64,000 bases of DNA, from contig NZ_VSRN01000001.1 in assembly GCF_008369915.1 (NCBI RefSeq), positions 4,274,501 through 4,338,500 on the forward strand, given 5' to 3'. The DNA comes from Dyadobacter sp. UC 10. Lineage in GTDB: Bacteria > Bacteroidota > Bacteroidia > Cytophagales > Spirosomataceae. The first letter of the stretch is position 1, and the number at the start of each line of letters is the position of its first letter. Of this stretch, positions 16,768 through 25,635 are shown in pieces. A program made the position numbers and the translations under genes. The notes under the pieces are model-generated. The model was not told the origin of the DNA. It saw only the letters and a list, made by a program, of their open reading frames with translations, and made no database searches.

Positions 16768-17907
16768 TCAATCTCGTTTTTTAGGTTCACGTGAAGAAGC
16801 GGGCGTTGTCGGTTTTACCCGTTCACGGGAAGAAGGTCTGCTAACCCCCTTGTCTGGTGCCGGCCGGCTTGTAGCTGGTCTGGTTACCGGTCCCGGCGTT
16901 TCCTGGCGATCTGTGGGGCGTGATGGGCCGGGTCGCGTAGTAGTCGTGGGCCCTGGTTTTTTTCGTTTTACAGGTTTTTTATTGACTGGTTTCGCCGGTA
17001 CTGCCGGCTTGACGATCACCGGCTTTCCGCTTTTGTCAAATGAAGGAACACGGTAACCGGCGGACCTGGCTTTGGGGTTTCTTTTAACAAACAATGCGGA
17101 ACCTTCCCTCGCGGATGCAGGTCGGGAATAGGTCGATCTGTAATCTCCACGATTGTATTTCGTGCGTACAATAATCGATCTCGACCGGAAATTTGCACCG
17201 TAATACTGCCCATACCATCCCGGATTCCTGAAATACTTCCATTTGCGATAGCGCGCATTGTAATATTTATGCCAGTGATAGTGGTACCCGTAGTAGTAAT
17301 GCCAGTAATGCGGCCGCCAGGGTTTCCAGTTGGAGGGGTAATAGTTCCAGCGCCAGGGTGAATGCCAGACCGAGTAACCAGGCACGAAAATATAATGCAC
17401 CATTGGCCAGGAGCTTACCGAAACGGGACTGCTTTGAGTCGTTCCTACCGTTTCCAAACCAGAATAGCCGGGATTGGCGGTTTCGGTATTGTTGGGTTCG
17501 ATGATATAATCCTTTCCGTAAAGGTCCTCGTCGCCGACCAGCTGAATGAGTACTTTTCCGTCACTATTTTTCTCCACGAAAAAGACGGCAATATTCTGGT
17601 CTTCATTTTCACTGACCGCAACTTTCAAAGTAATGGTATGAATGTCACCGTTCACATTGTCCGACACACGGATGTAGTCAATATTTTCGTCTCCGTTGAG
17701 GTCGAGGTTATTGATTTCCGACTGTTCCGAGTTCAGGCTTCTTTCAAAAGCTTCCAGTGTTTTTGATTCCTGAAAAAGCCTCATCACTGCATATAAATTG
17801 AGATTATCTCCCGGTAAGTCTAATTTTTCGGTCTCGAATTGAGCAATGGCCGGGGCGCCTGCCCCAAATAGGAACAGTAGTAGCAGGAAGGGTAGTAATT
17901 TTTGCAT
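16768..17907 (-). CDS. Secreted protein with aromatic-rich core and basic Pro-rich tail
   Basis: A 379-residue exported protein of no recognised family. After the signal peptide (ending PAIAQ) comes a folded part of about 120 residues containing LDLNGDENIDYIRV, which looks like a calcium-binding loop. Then a stretch of about 70 residues (about 168-240) is extremely rich in Tyr, Trp and His (HYWHYYYGYHYHWHKYY), and the last 100 residues are a Lys/Arg/Pro/Thr-rich tail. The aromatic/His segment could bind metal or polysaccharide; the basic tail could contact the cell surface. Both ideas are speculation. It is convergent with mtgA, 8 bp apart. Confidence 0.7.
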   Translation of the reverse strand: MQKLLPFLLLLFLFGAGAPAIAQFETEKLDLPGDNLNLYAVMRLFQESKTLEAFERSLNSEQSEINNLDLNGDENIDYIRVSDNVNGDIHTITLKVAVSENEDQNIAVFFVEKNSDGKVLIQLVGDEDLYGKDYIIEPNNTETANPGYSGLETVGTTQSSPVSVSSWPMVHYIFVPGYSVWHSPWRWNYYPSNWKPWRPHYWHYYYGYHYHWHKYYNARYRKWKYFRNPGWYGQYYGANFRSRSIIVRTKYNRGDYRSTYSRPASAREGSALFVKRNPKARSAGYRVPSFDKSGKPVIVKPAVPAKPVNKKPVKRKKPGPTTTTRPGPSRPTDRQETPGPVTRPATSRPAPDKGVSRPSSRERVKPTTPASSREPKKRD

Positions 17908-17984
17908 ATCGTTGAGTTAAGGGCTTTGGATAATCACTGAAAGCCAGCTTCTTGGCAAGAAACTCCAAACTAAGTGATTTTCTT

Positions 17985-19301
17985 TCACTTCACCCACGTA
18001 CCGTTCAACATTACTTTCTCGATATTCCTGACCGCTGCAAAGTTTTCAAGCGGATTTCCTCTTACCAGCACCAGATCCGCCACCTTCGCTTTTTCAATGC
18101 TTCCTAATCTGTCATCAATCCTGAAAAAGCGGGCATTCTCGATTGTAGCGGCCGATATTACTTCGGCCGGGCTCAATCCGCTTTCGATCAGCAGCTCCAT
18201 TTCGCGTTGGTAAGCCCACCCTTTCCCGGCATAGGGGATCATAGCGTGCGACCCGGTAACGATCCGGACCCCCGCTTTTCGCAGCTTACCCGTTAGTCTT
18301 TTCATTTTATCAAAACCAGCCAGCCTCACCGTGTCCAGCGGTACATTAGTTTCCTGCTGATACTCGAATGCTCCAAGCGTCGGACTTACAAATGTGCCTT
18401 TGGATGCGAGAAATCTGGCAAGAGAATCTGCCTGCCGACTATCAACTTCTATTTTTTGCCAAACCTCGTATCTTCCCCTTTTCCTGGCGTTATTATCAGC
18501 GAGTACAATTTGCCTGTATTTTTCGCCTTCTAACTGAGGAATAAGCGACAGCCCGAAAGAAGTAATATGTTCGATCCCGTCGAGGCCTGCATTGATTGCT
18601 TCCATAGCTTCGGTTGTTTCCAGATGGCCGGTCACCGGTAACCCACGGCTATGCGCAGCTTTACAAACCTCGCGGATGATGCCTGGTGGCAGGCGGAAAT
18701 AAACCTTGATCACAGAAGCGCCACGATCAGCCATTCGGTGCACCTGATTAACTGCCTCTTCCGCATCCCGCACGACATACGCATCCTTTGGATAAGCCGG
18801 CGGGAACATATCAATATGCGGGTCGGCGAGAAATAGGCGCGGAACAGCCTTACCGGATTTTCGTTCCCCGTCGTACGCTTCGATCCATGCTCCGGGGTCT
18901 CGCAGGGAAGTGACACCGTTCTGAAGAAAGAGGGAAGGCAGGCCTTCGACCCCGTCGAGATGAAAATGCGCGTCGATAAATCCGGGTAGCAATGACATAC
19001 CGGCACCACTTACTCTTTCGGCTTCCGCCGGCACCATGATTTCCGATGTCTTCCCGACCTCCGCAATAAGGCCGTCGCGCACGATCACGCAGCCGTCTGT
19101 AATCGGTTCTCCGCCGTTCCCGTCTATGATCAGTACGCTGGTGATGGCTATGGTCTTGTTGCCTTTCGGGATTTCTTTTTGATTGATTTCCCTGATATCA
19201 GGAGCTGGCTTTTCCGTTGCAATTCTTTGTTTGCAGGCATGAAACGCGATAAATCCCGCCATGCAGAAAATCAAATACCACTTTTTCCCGAATACTTGCA
19301 T
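17985..19301 (-). CDS. Amidohydrolase-family lipoprotein
   Basis: A 438-residue metal-dependent hydrolase of the amidohydrolase superfamily. The N-terminus is a type II signal with lipobox FHAC (lipidated Cys23). The metal-binding HxH is in DAHFHLDG, later ligands are in VTGHLETTEA and IEHITSFG, and the last Asp-type ligand region is RIVTGSHAMIPY; the typical end motif ADLVLVRGNPLENF is present. The substrate is unknown; relatives include imidazolonepropionase- and prolidase-like enzymes. It should sit on the periplasmic side of a membrane. No obvious operon partner. Confidence 0.87.
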   Translation of the reverse strand: MQVFGKKWYLIFCMAGFIAFHACKQRIATEKPAPDIREINQKEIPKGNKTIAITSVLIIDGNGGEPITDGCVIVRDGLIAEVGKTSEIMVPAEAERVSGAGMSLLPGFIDAHFHLDGVEGLPSLFLQNGVTSLRDPGAWIEAYDGERKSGKAVPRLFLADPHIDMFPPAYPKDAYVVRDAEEAVNQVHRMADRGASVIKVYFRLPPGIIREVCKAAHSRGLPVTGHLETTEAMEAINAGLDGIEHITSFGLSLIPQLEGEKYRQIVLADNNARKRGRYEVWQKIEVDSRQADSLARFLASKGTFVSPTLGAFEYQQETNVPLDTVRLAGFDKMKRLTGKLRKAGVRIVTGSHAMIPYAGKGWAYQREMELLIESGLSPAEVISAATIENARFFRIDDRLGSIEKAKVADLVLVRGNPLENFAAVRNIEKVMLNGTWVK

Positions 19302-19429
19302 CTAAACAGATCGCTTTAAGGTTAACAGGCAGATTGCCGTGCATCAGCGTAATATTTTCCGCACTGCAGATTTTCTGTATTTTACTACTATTAAGTGTTA
19401 AAATCGTCTGCCGGTCATTTCAGCCCGCT

Positions 19430-20287
19430 TCATCCCGTCATGATCACCTGCTGTATCGTACCGTCGGCGTTATAGTACAATTCATCCACGCAAACAGAGC
19501 GGCGGTGACTGCTACCGTCAGGCAATGCGCCATTGTGATAGAAAAAGTAATTTTTTCCTTTGAATTCCACAATAGCCGGCCGGTTTGTTTCGCAGTTATA
19601 AGGGACTTTGTTTAAAATTCCTTTGAATTCCCATGGGCCATCAATACGCCGCGACATGGCGTAGGCGACCTGCTCGGGTTTTTCGTAACCGTACGACAGA
19701 TAATACCAGCCGTTTTGCTTATGAATGTGCGCACCTTCCTGGAAACCAGGCAAATCGATCACCCGGATTTCTCCATGTAGTTCAGTCATATTTTCACTTA
19801 GCCGGACAAAATAACATTTCCCAGCGCCCCAAAACATATAAACCTGCCCATCGTCGTCGATTAAAACGGCAGGATCCAAATTGGCCTTTTCGTTGACTGT
19901 CGCGGGAAGCATCTGATGCTTTACGAGCGGCTCTCCAATCGCGTCCCGAAATGGGCCGGCAGGCGCGTCTGACACAGCGACACCAATCGCCTTGCCGGGC
20001 TGGGCGGCTTGTGTAACAGATACGTACCAGTAAAATTTCCCCGCTCTTTCAATTACTTTGGAAGCATAGGCGTCTCCCGAGGCCCATTGAAAATCGGTGG
20101 CACGGAGCAGGATGGAGTGATCTTTCCAATGCAAAAGATCCGCAGAAGAAAAGCCAAGCCAATTGTTCATGACGTAGTTTTCAGTCCCGACGGGCGCTTC
20201 ATCATGGCCGGTGTACAAATACAGTATGTCTTTATAAACCAGCACCGTGGGATCGGCGGTAAAGAAATGGCGGATTACAGGATTCAT
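19430..20287 (-). CDS. Glycoside hydrolase family 43 protein
   Basis: A 285-residue five-bladed beta-propeller acting on arabinose- or xylose-containing glycans. Family marks: the catalytic base Asp in FFTADPTVLVY, WKDHSILL, the pKa-modulating Asp in NLDPAVLIDDDGQVYMFWG, and the acid Glu in FQEGAHIHKQNGWYYLSY. It ends with the usual YYNADGTIQQV segment and has no accessory carbohydrate module. No signal peptide is visible, so it may act in the cytoplasm. A PAS-LuxR regulator gene ends 50 bp upstream on the same strand. Confidence 0.9.
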   Translation of the reverse strand: MNPVIRHFFTADPTVLVYKDILYLYTGHDEAPVGTENYVMNNWLGFSSADLLHWKDHSILLRATDFQWASGDAYASKVIERAGKFYWYVSVTQAAQPGKAIGVAVSDAPAGPFRDAIGEPLVKHQMLPATVNEKANLDPAVLIDDDGQVYMFWGAGKCYFVRLSENMTELHGEIRVIDLPGFQEGAHIHKQNGWYYLSYGYEKPEQVAYAMSRRIDGPWEFKGILNKVPYNCETNRPAIVEFKGKNYFFYHNGALPDGSSHRRSVCVDELYYNADGTIQQVIMTG

Positions 20288-20336
20288 GGCCTCTTTTGTT
20301 TGCTTTCCGGAAATCCCTAAAATATCCCGCCAGCTT

Positions 20337-21140
20337 TCAGATCAGGCCGAGACGCCTGGCGCCTTCCAATGCTTCGATGGAATTGTTGGCTTTCAGCTTT
20401 TCGAGAATGCGTTGCCGGTGTGTATTGACGGTATGGTAGCTGATTTTCAGCATGTCCGAAATCTCCTTGCTCAGTTTACCATCACCGATCATCTGCAGGA
20501 CTTCTTTTTCACGGGCGGTCAAAAGGGGATGGACAGGCTGGTTTTTCGGTTCAAGGCAAATCATTTCGCCGGTGTTAAAATTAATGATCTGAAACGGTAC
20601 ATGCTTCCGTTCAGACTGGTTGGGCGAGATGTCCAGAATGCCAAGCGAAAGCCAGATGTTGCCGGAAGCGTCCGATTCGAGGATCTGATGTTGTTCCGTC
20701 ACGCTTACATACTTGTTTTCATTCGTGCGGATACGGTATTCGGTTACCATTTTGTACTGCTTTCTTTCTCCCGCCGGCAGGCTCATTAAAAACTGCATGG
20801 CGGCATATCCGTTCCGGTTCAGTTCTTTGAGGTCGTCAGGATGTATTTTTTTGTCAAAAACATCATTGCAAACTTCCCCGGGGTGTTCTTTGAAATAGCC
20901 ATATAATTGATAAAAGCTGCCAGAAGTATAAATGTGCGTCCGTTTTTGCATATCGTAGACTGTAATACCACTTTTTGTCAGCTGCGCCATGGCGCGCACG
21001 GCGGTCAGTTTCTTTTCCAGCATCAGCGATTTATGGATATCGAAATTGAAACTGCGAGAGAGCAGCTCGTGGTATTCAGGTAGCCGGTTGTGCGGAGGTA
21101 TCGCGGAATTGAGTAATGATAAATCAGTATTTCGCCTCAT
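20337..21140 (-). CDS. PAS-domain LuxR-type transcriptional regulator
   Basis: A 267-residue regulator. The middle (about residues 55-170) is PAS-like, with GITVYDMQKRTHIYTSGSFYQLYGY and a following C-terminal PAS strand region ending WLSLGILDIS. The last 60 residues are a GerE/LuxR HTH: PLLTAREKEVLQMIGDG and the recognition helix SYHTVNTHRQRILEKL. No receiver domain, so it is a one-component sensor whose ligand is unknown. The GH43 gene follows on the same strand and is a candidate target. Confidence 0.88.
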   Translation of the reverse strand: MRRNTDLSLLNSAIPPHNRLPEYHELLSRSFNFDIHKSLMLEKKLTAVRAMAQLTKSGITVYDMQKRTHIYTSGSFYQLYGYFKEHPGEVCNDVFDKKIHPDDLKELNRNGYAAMQFLMSLPAGERKQYKMVTEYRIRTNENKYVSVTEQHQILESDASGNIWLSLGILDISPNQSERKHVPFQIINFNTGEMICLEPKNQPVHPLLTAREKEVLQMIGDGKLSKEISDMLKISYHTVNTHRQRILEKLKANNSIEALEGARRLGLI

Positions 21141-21235
21141 AGAGATCCTGGTTTTCTTTGTATTTTCTTACGACAACTTAAAGCCGGTTCACCTTAAAAA
21201 TGCAACGGGAATTTTTATCAAATCCGTCACTTTCC

Positions 21236-21823
21236 ATGAGCTATACCGTGTTGAGGGGAGCAGATACCGTGTGGGGCCAGCAGTTTGCCTTGAAACTGGC
21301 CAGCGAAAAAAGGCATTTGATCTTGCTGGGAAAGAACATGCCCGTACTTACGGACCTGGCGCTTCGTATCAGAAATGTTGGTAAGCAGCAGGTCGTCGTT
21401 TATCAGATTGACACTGCCGACAGTCAAAGTATCATCGCTGTTTGTGAAGTCCTGAATGCCGGCTTTGAGATAGATTGCTTTATTAATTATGCGGAAAATG
21501 ATGAAATGATAGACAAGTGGGCCGACAGAAGCGTTTTTGAACTGGATCAGCTACTGAAAAGTACTCAGTTTGCAAGCTTTATTTTTACCCATCAACTGTT
21601 ACCCAATCTCTTGCTTCATGGCCAGCCGGAAATTATAAACGTATTCGATCAGGCAAATGTCAGGTCGCCGACCGGCCGGTGGTTGATCGAAAGTACTTCG
21701 CTTTTCTTTGAAAATTTGCAAATTGAATATAAGGAAAGCGGCTTACGGGTGCAGAACATTCCGGCAAAACTGCTTGACCCGAATGGCGTGTTTCCGGTAC
21801 CAAAAAGAACGAATTTCTGTTGA
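21236..21823 (+). CDS. Degenerate short-chain dehydrogenase-like protein
   Basis: A 195-residue Rossmann-fold protein of SDR shape but with most catalytic positions changed. The cofactor loop is GADTVWG (residues 8-14) in place of TGxxxGIG, the NNAG motif is NYAEN, the catalytic Ser region reads INVFDQA, and the Tyr-x-x-x-Lys position is Trp149-Leu-Ile-Glu-Ser153. It may bind a nucleotide without being an oxidoreductase. An ATG 36 bp upstream (21200) is also possible. Divergent from the PAS-LuxR gene; a GNAT gene follows 95 bp later. Confidence 0.65.
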   Translation: MSYTVLRGADTVWGQQFALKLASEKRHLILLGKNMPVLTDLALRIRNVGKQQVVVYQIDTADSQSIIAVCEVLNAGFEIDCFINYAENDEMIDKWADRSVFELDQLLKSTQFASFIFTHQLLPNLLLHGQPEIINVFDQANVRSPTGRWLIESTSLFFENLQIEYKESGLRVQNIPAKLLDPNGVFPVPKRTNFC

Positions 21824-21918
21824 TACGTTGCCTGGGAGAGCAAATAGTGTTTCCATATTTTAGTTTCTTTGCCAAGGTATAAGCAACGGTTGTTTATCAG
21901 AAACTTAGCAAGAAAAAT

Positions 21919-22392
21919 ATGGATGCAATTGAAATCAGAAAAGCGAAGCTGGAAGAGCTGCCCACATTGTTACAATTTGAGCGAGGTATCGTTGAAGCCG
22001 AGCGACCGTTTGACGAGACGTTTGTAAAAGAAGATTTTAAATATTACGATCTCGCTAAGATGATCGAAAGCGACGAAGCGGAAGTAGTGGTGGCACTTGT
22101 CAATGGCCAGCTGGCCGGCAGCGGGCACGCACGGATCCTGCCCGCCAAGCCCTATAATCAGTTCGATCGCTATGCTTTCCTGGGTTTTATGTATGTCGTT
22201 CCGGAGCACCGTGGTAAGGGAATCAACAAGCTAATTATAAAGAGTTTAGTTGAATGGGCAAAAGCGAAAGGGCTTCCAGAAGTTCGCCTGCAGGTGTATG
22301 ACGATAACAAACCTGCCGTGACAGCTTATGAAAAAGTGGGCTTCAAAAAACACCTGACCGAAATGCGCCTCACAACGGATACTTTACTGTAA
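21919..22392 (+). CDS. GNAT-family N-acetyltransferase
   Basis: A 157-residue acetyl-CoA-dependent acetyltransferase. Motif A is seen as FLGFMYVVPEHRGKGINKLIIKSL, broken here as FMYVVPEHRGKG, with the pyrophosphate-binding RGKG; motif B is VRLQVYDDNKPAVTAYEKVGF. The acceptor substrate is unknown. The stop codon is separated by one base from the ATG of the VOC-GNAT fusion, so the two acetyltransferases are translationally coupled. Confidence 0.9.
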   Translation: MDAIEIRKAKLEELPTLLQFERGIVEAERPFDETFVKEDFKYYDLAKMIESDEAEVVVALVNGQLAGSGHARILPAKPYNQFDRYAFLGFMYVVPEHRGKGINKLIIKSLVEWAKAKGLPEVRLQVYDDNKPAVTAYEKVGFKKHLTEMRLTTDTLL

Positions 22393-22393
22393 A

Positions 22394-23212
22394 ATGACCC
22401 AGGATCTGCAACCCGTATTTTCACACGCTGAGCCGGTTTTGTCTGTCAGCGACGTATCTGCGTCCATTCGCTACTGGCAGGAAGTGCTCGGTTTTCCGGG
22501 ACAGTGGACCTGGGGAGACCCGCCAAGTCACGGTGGCGTATCCTGGCATGGCGCATTTATTCAGTTTTCATACAATCCCGAGCTGGCCAAGTATCCGCAT
22601 GGGCAATACATTTGGGTGCGCGTCCAGCATATCGAGGTGCTCTATCAATTGCATCAGGAAAGGAAAGCGGATATTGTCTCGCCCCTCAAAAAGCAGGGGT
22701 ACGGCTTCGACGAGTATACAATCAGGGATCTGAATGGATATTACATCAGTTTTGCTGCTCCGTCGAATGAAAAAAAGGGTGTATCAGCCAGCTTACCGGA
22801 TTCTGTGCGTATAGTAGGTCGGGCACCTTCTCCTGCCGAATACAGATCGTTGCTGAATGCGGTTGGCTGGACAAATGAGGCTTCGCATGCAGAACTGCAA
22901 AGGCAATTGGAAGCTGTTCAATATGCTGTGGTGGCTGAAAATACGGAAAGTAGCCAGGTTATTGGATGTGCGTTGCTGCTTGGGGACGGTTTCAGTTTTT
23001 ATTATGTGAAAGACGTTGTGGTTCATCCCGGCTGGCAGAGGAAACGCGTGGGATCTGCTTTGATGCAGGAGTTAACAAGCTGGCTGGACCACAATGCGCC
23101 GGACAAGGCGATGGTTGGGTTATTTACCGGCGAGCACTTGTCGTCATTTTACCGGCAGGCCCAATTCGGACCTGCCTTCGGAATGATCAGGATCATCGAC
23201 CGCAAAAAATAG
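22394..23212 (+). CDS. VOC (glyoxalase-fold)-GNAT fusion protein
   Basis: A 272-residue two-domain protein. Residues 10-125 form a vicinal-oxygen-chelate domain (HAEPVLSVSDVSASIRYWQ, FIQFSYNPE, IRDLNGYYISFA) of the glyoxalase/bleomycin-resistance fold. Residues 133-270 form a GNAT domain with VVVHPGWQRKRVGSALM as acetyl-CoA motif. The VOC half could bind a small toxic molecule which the GNAT half acetylates, a detoxification hypothesis. It starts one base after another GNAT gene. Both domains look intact. Confidence 0.88.
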   Translation: MTQDLQPVFSHAEPVLSVSDVSASIRYWQEVLGFPGQWTWGDPPSHGGVSWHGAFIQFSYNPELAKYPHGQYIWVRVQHIEVLYQLHQERKADIVSPLKKQGYGFDEYTIRDLNGYYISFAAPSNEKKGVSASLPDSVRIVGRAPSPAEYRSLLNAVGWTNEASHAELQRQLEAVQYAVVAENTESSQVIGCALLLGDGFSFYYVKDVVVHPGWQRKRVGSALMQELTSWLDHNAPDKAMVGLFTGEHLSSFYRQAQFGPAFGMIRIIDRKK

Positions 23213-23234
23213 CATGTAAGTAGCTCGGCGGTTA

Positions 23235-25103
23235 TTACCAGCCGAAACCATAATCTTCGCCATGATTACTCGATCCGCCCCAGAAGCTGCCGTGCTGCCA
23301 GTCGAAGTAAATCGCGTTGATCGGCCCGCTGGTTCTGGGTTGGTAAGATAGCTTATAGCCCATCCGGGAAAGCTCCTTTCTGGTCCAATCGGGCATTATT
23401 TCGTTCAGGATTAAGCCGCCAGGGATTTTTTCATGCGCACCGAAGCTGCCATACATTTGCAGTGTTTTAAAGCTGGGTGCCTCCGTCGCTTCCTGTACCG
23501 TCATTCCGAATTCGACCATATTTAAAAAGAATTGCAGCAAAAGCTGATCCTGTTCATCGCCGGCTTGCTTGGCGAAGGAAAGAAATGGCTTTCCGTCCTT
23601 CAGGGCGAGACTTGGTGTAAGGGTAACGCGTGGCCTTTTGCCCGGCTCCACTACATTGAATGGGTTTTCCCGGGGATCAAGTACGAAAGATTGCATCCGC
23701 TGGCTTAATCCTACGCCCGTATTTCCGGCAATGCAGGCCGGGACCCACCCGCCGCTGGGCGTAATGCTCACTACCCAACCTTCCTCATCCGCCGCTTCTA
23801 CCGAAGTGGTGCCGGCAGTGAATTCCTTCATAAACTTTTCGCTGGGTCCATTTTCACTATGATCCAGGGCCGCATGGAAATTCCCCCACTTTTTGATCTG
23901 ATCCGTATATGGGTTTTTCTTTCCTTCAAAAGGGTAGGGATCGCCCGGAAGCACCTTCGCATCGTTTTTTTCAAGGTCGATCTGTTTGATCCGCTCCTTA
24001 GCATATTCCTTGGAAAGCAATCCTTTCATCGGTTCCTCCGGCGCGAAAGCGGGGTCCCCGTAGTAAAAGTCACGGTCGGCGAAAGCCAGGTTCATTACCT
24101 GATACAGCGTGTGCACATATTTCGAAGAATTGTAGCCCATCCCTTTGAGATCAAAGTTTTCGAGCATATTAAGCGCCTGCAACATCACCGGCCCCTGCGT
24201 CCACTGCTGCATTTTATACACTTCGATTCCCTTATAATTGACCATAAGCGGCTCTTCGATTTTTACTTTCCAGTTGGCAAGGTCTTGTTCAGTAATCAGC
24301 CCCCCTTGTTCCCGGGTGCTTCTTGCAATTTCTTTGGCAATATCACCTTTATAAAACCGGTCGTAAGCTGCATAGATAGCCTCCTTTCGTTGTTTTCCTT
24401 TCTTTAAAGCCTGCTGTTCGGCATCAACGAGCTTTTGCAGTGTGGCCAGCAGATCTTTTTGCACGAAAATTTCCCCCGCGTCAGGTGCTTCCCGTTGCTG
24501 GCCCAGATGCGGCAAAAATACTTTTGTAGAATACGGCCACTTTTTAATTTCGGCCTTGTCCTTTTCGATCGCATTCGCAGTCTGCGCTTCAATCGGATAG
24601 CCTTCCGCCATTTGCATCGCAGGTGCCAGAACGTCTTTGAGGCTCATGGAACCATATTCTGCGAGCATCGTCATCAGCCCGCCCGGAGTTCCGGGTGTGG
24701 TAGCGGCGAGCGGTCCGTATTCGGGCGGATATTTCATTCCTTTACTTTTGTAAAACTCAGCAGTTGCGCCGGTAGGGGCCACACCCATCGCATTGATAGC
24801 GATCACTTTTTTCGTTTTAGGATTATATATCAAAGCCTGTGTTTCACCTCCCCAGCTTAGCACGTCCCACATCGTGCAGGTTGCGGCCAGCATGGCGCAG
24901 GATGCATCCACCGCATTTCCTCCTTTGCTGAAAATCATCGCGCCGGCAGTTGCTGCCAGTGGCTTCCCGGTAATTCCCATCCAATGCTTCCCATGAAGCG
25001 GGGGCTTTTGTGTTGTGACGGGGAAGTTGTTGAACGACTGGCTTTTCGCTGAGAATGTAGTCGCAATTGTCAACAAGATTGAGGTCAGTATTTTTATTTT
25101 CAT
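23235..25103 (-). CDS. ggt: Gamma-glutamyltransferase family protein, exported
   Basis: A 622-residue Ntn-hydrolase with a signal peptide, acting in the periplasm on glutathione or other gamma-glutamyl compounds. The autoprocessing site is visible: AGTTSVEAAD with Thr432 as the expected N-terminal nucleophile of the small subunit, followed by SGGWVPACIAGNTGVGLSQRM. The large-subunit start GGNAVDASCAMLAATC is typical. Substitution of the usual HFSVVD by SVEAAD places it in a divergent GGT-like branch, so the substrate may differ from glutathione. No operon partner. Confidence 0.85.
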   Translation of the reverse strand: MKIKILTSILLTIATTFSAKSQSFNNFPVTTQKPPLHGKHWMGITGKPLAATAGAMIFSKGGNAVDASCAMLAATCTMWDVLSWGGETQALIYNPKTKKVIAINAMGVAPTGATAEFYKSKGMKYPPEYGPLAATTPGTPGGLMTMLAEYGSMSLKDVLAPAMQMAEGYPIEAQTANAIEKDKAEIKKWPYSTKVFLPHLGQQREAPDAGEIFVQKDLLATLQKLVDAEQQALKKGKQRKEAIYAAYDRFYKGDIAKEIARSTREQGGLITEQDLANWKVKIEEPLMVNYKGIEVYKMQQWTQGPVMLQALNMLENFDLKGMGYNSSKYVHTLYQVMNLAFADRDFYYGDPAFAPEEPMKGLLSKEYAKERIKQIDLEKNDAKVLPGDPYPFEGKKNPYTDQIKKWGNFHAALDHSENGPSEKFMKEFTAGTTSVEAADEEGWVVSITPSGGWVPACIAGNTGVGLSQRMQSFVLDPRENPFNVVEPGKRPRVTLTPSLALKDGKPFLSFAKQAGDEQDQLLLQFFLNMVEFGMTVQEATEAPSFKTLQMYGSFGAHEKIPGGLILNEIMPDWTRKELSRMGYKLSYQPRTSGPINAIYFDWQHGSFWGGSSNHGEDYGFGW

Positions 25104-25314
25104 GAATTGAGAATTTGAATGTCCTGGCAGCCTTCTGATGAAGTCGACTTAAAGAATAATGCGTTGGGTATCTTTTAAAATTAATGAATGCCCGGAACCT
25201 ACTGTAAAAGCTGCGATCAGAGGCTTATTTTCAATGATAAATCAATGCAGGAGCCGTCGGTTTTCAGTATATTGCTCTTACATCGATTTGAATACTCCCA
25301 TAATTTCATCAGCA

Positions 25315-25620
25315 ATGGCGCGATTCAAGACACTTTCTTCCAATTTCTACATCAGCACAATGGTCGAGCATGGGACGCTGACCTTTTTTCTGGATGGTAA
25401 CCAGATTATCAGCGCCAGGGATTCTATTGATTCGAAGGAAATGATAATCGAATCCGGTGGCCACGAGTATCAGTGGCAGGTTAATGGGAAAGATGGTCTG
25501 ACCAGATATTCCATACGCATGACGAACAATGGCGTCGCGGTACCCGGAACAGGAGTGGGGCCGAGGACTCTCAAAGGCGGTGATACGGATTTTAGTGGAG
25601 GTGAATTTCGGGCCAGCTAG
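25315..25620 (+). CDS. Hypothetical protein
   Basis: About 101 residues, no family recognised. It appears beta-rich, with alternating segments such as HGTLTFFLDGNQI and HEYQWQVNG, and a glycine/threonine-rich tail. No signal peptide is visible with this start; ATGs at 25159 and 25234 would add an N-terminal extension of unlikely composition. It is followed 15 bp later by a secreted hypothetical protein in the same direction. Confidence 0.55.
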   Translation: MARFKTLSSNFYISTMVEHGTLTFFLDGNQIISARDSIDSKEMIIESGGHEYQWQVNGKDGLTRYSIRMTNNGVAVPGTGVGPRTLKGGDTDFSGGEFRAS

Positions 25621-25635
25621 TTTACTTCGCAGAAG

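Noticed and set aside
20247..20789. 180-codon plus-strand frame opposite the PAS-LuxR gene
   Set aside because: Antisense to a gene with clear PAS and HTH motifs and without any domain of its own.
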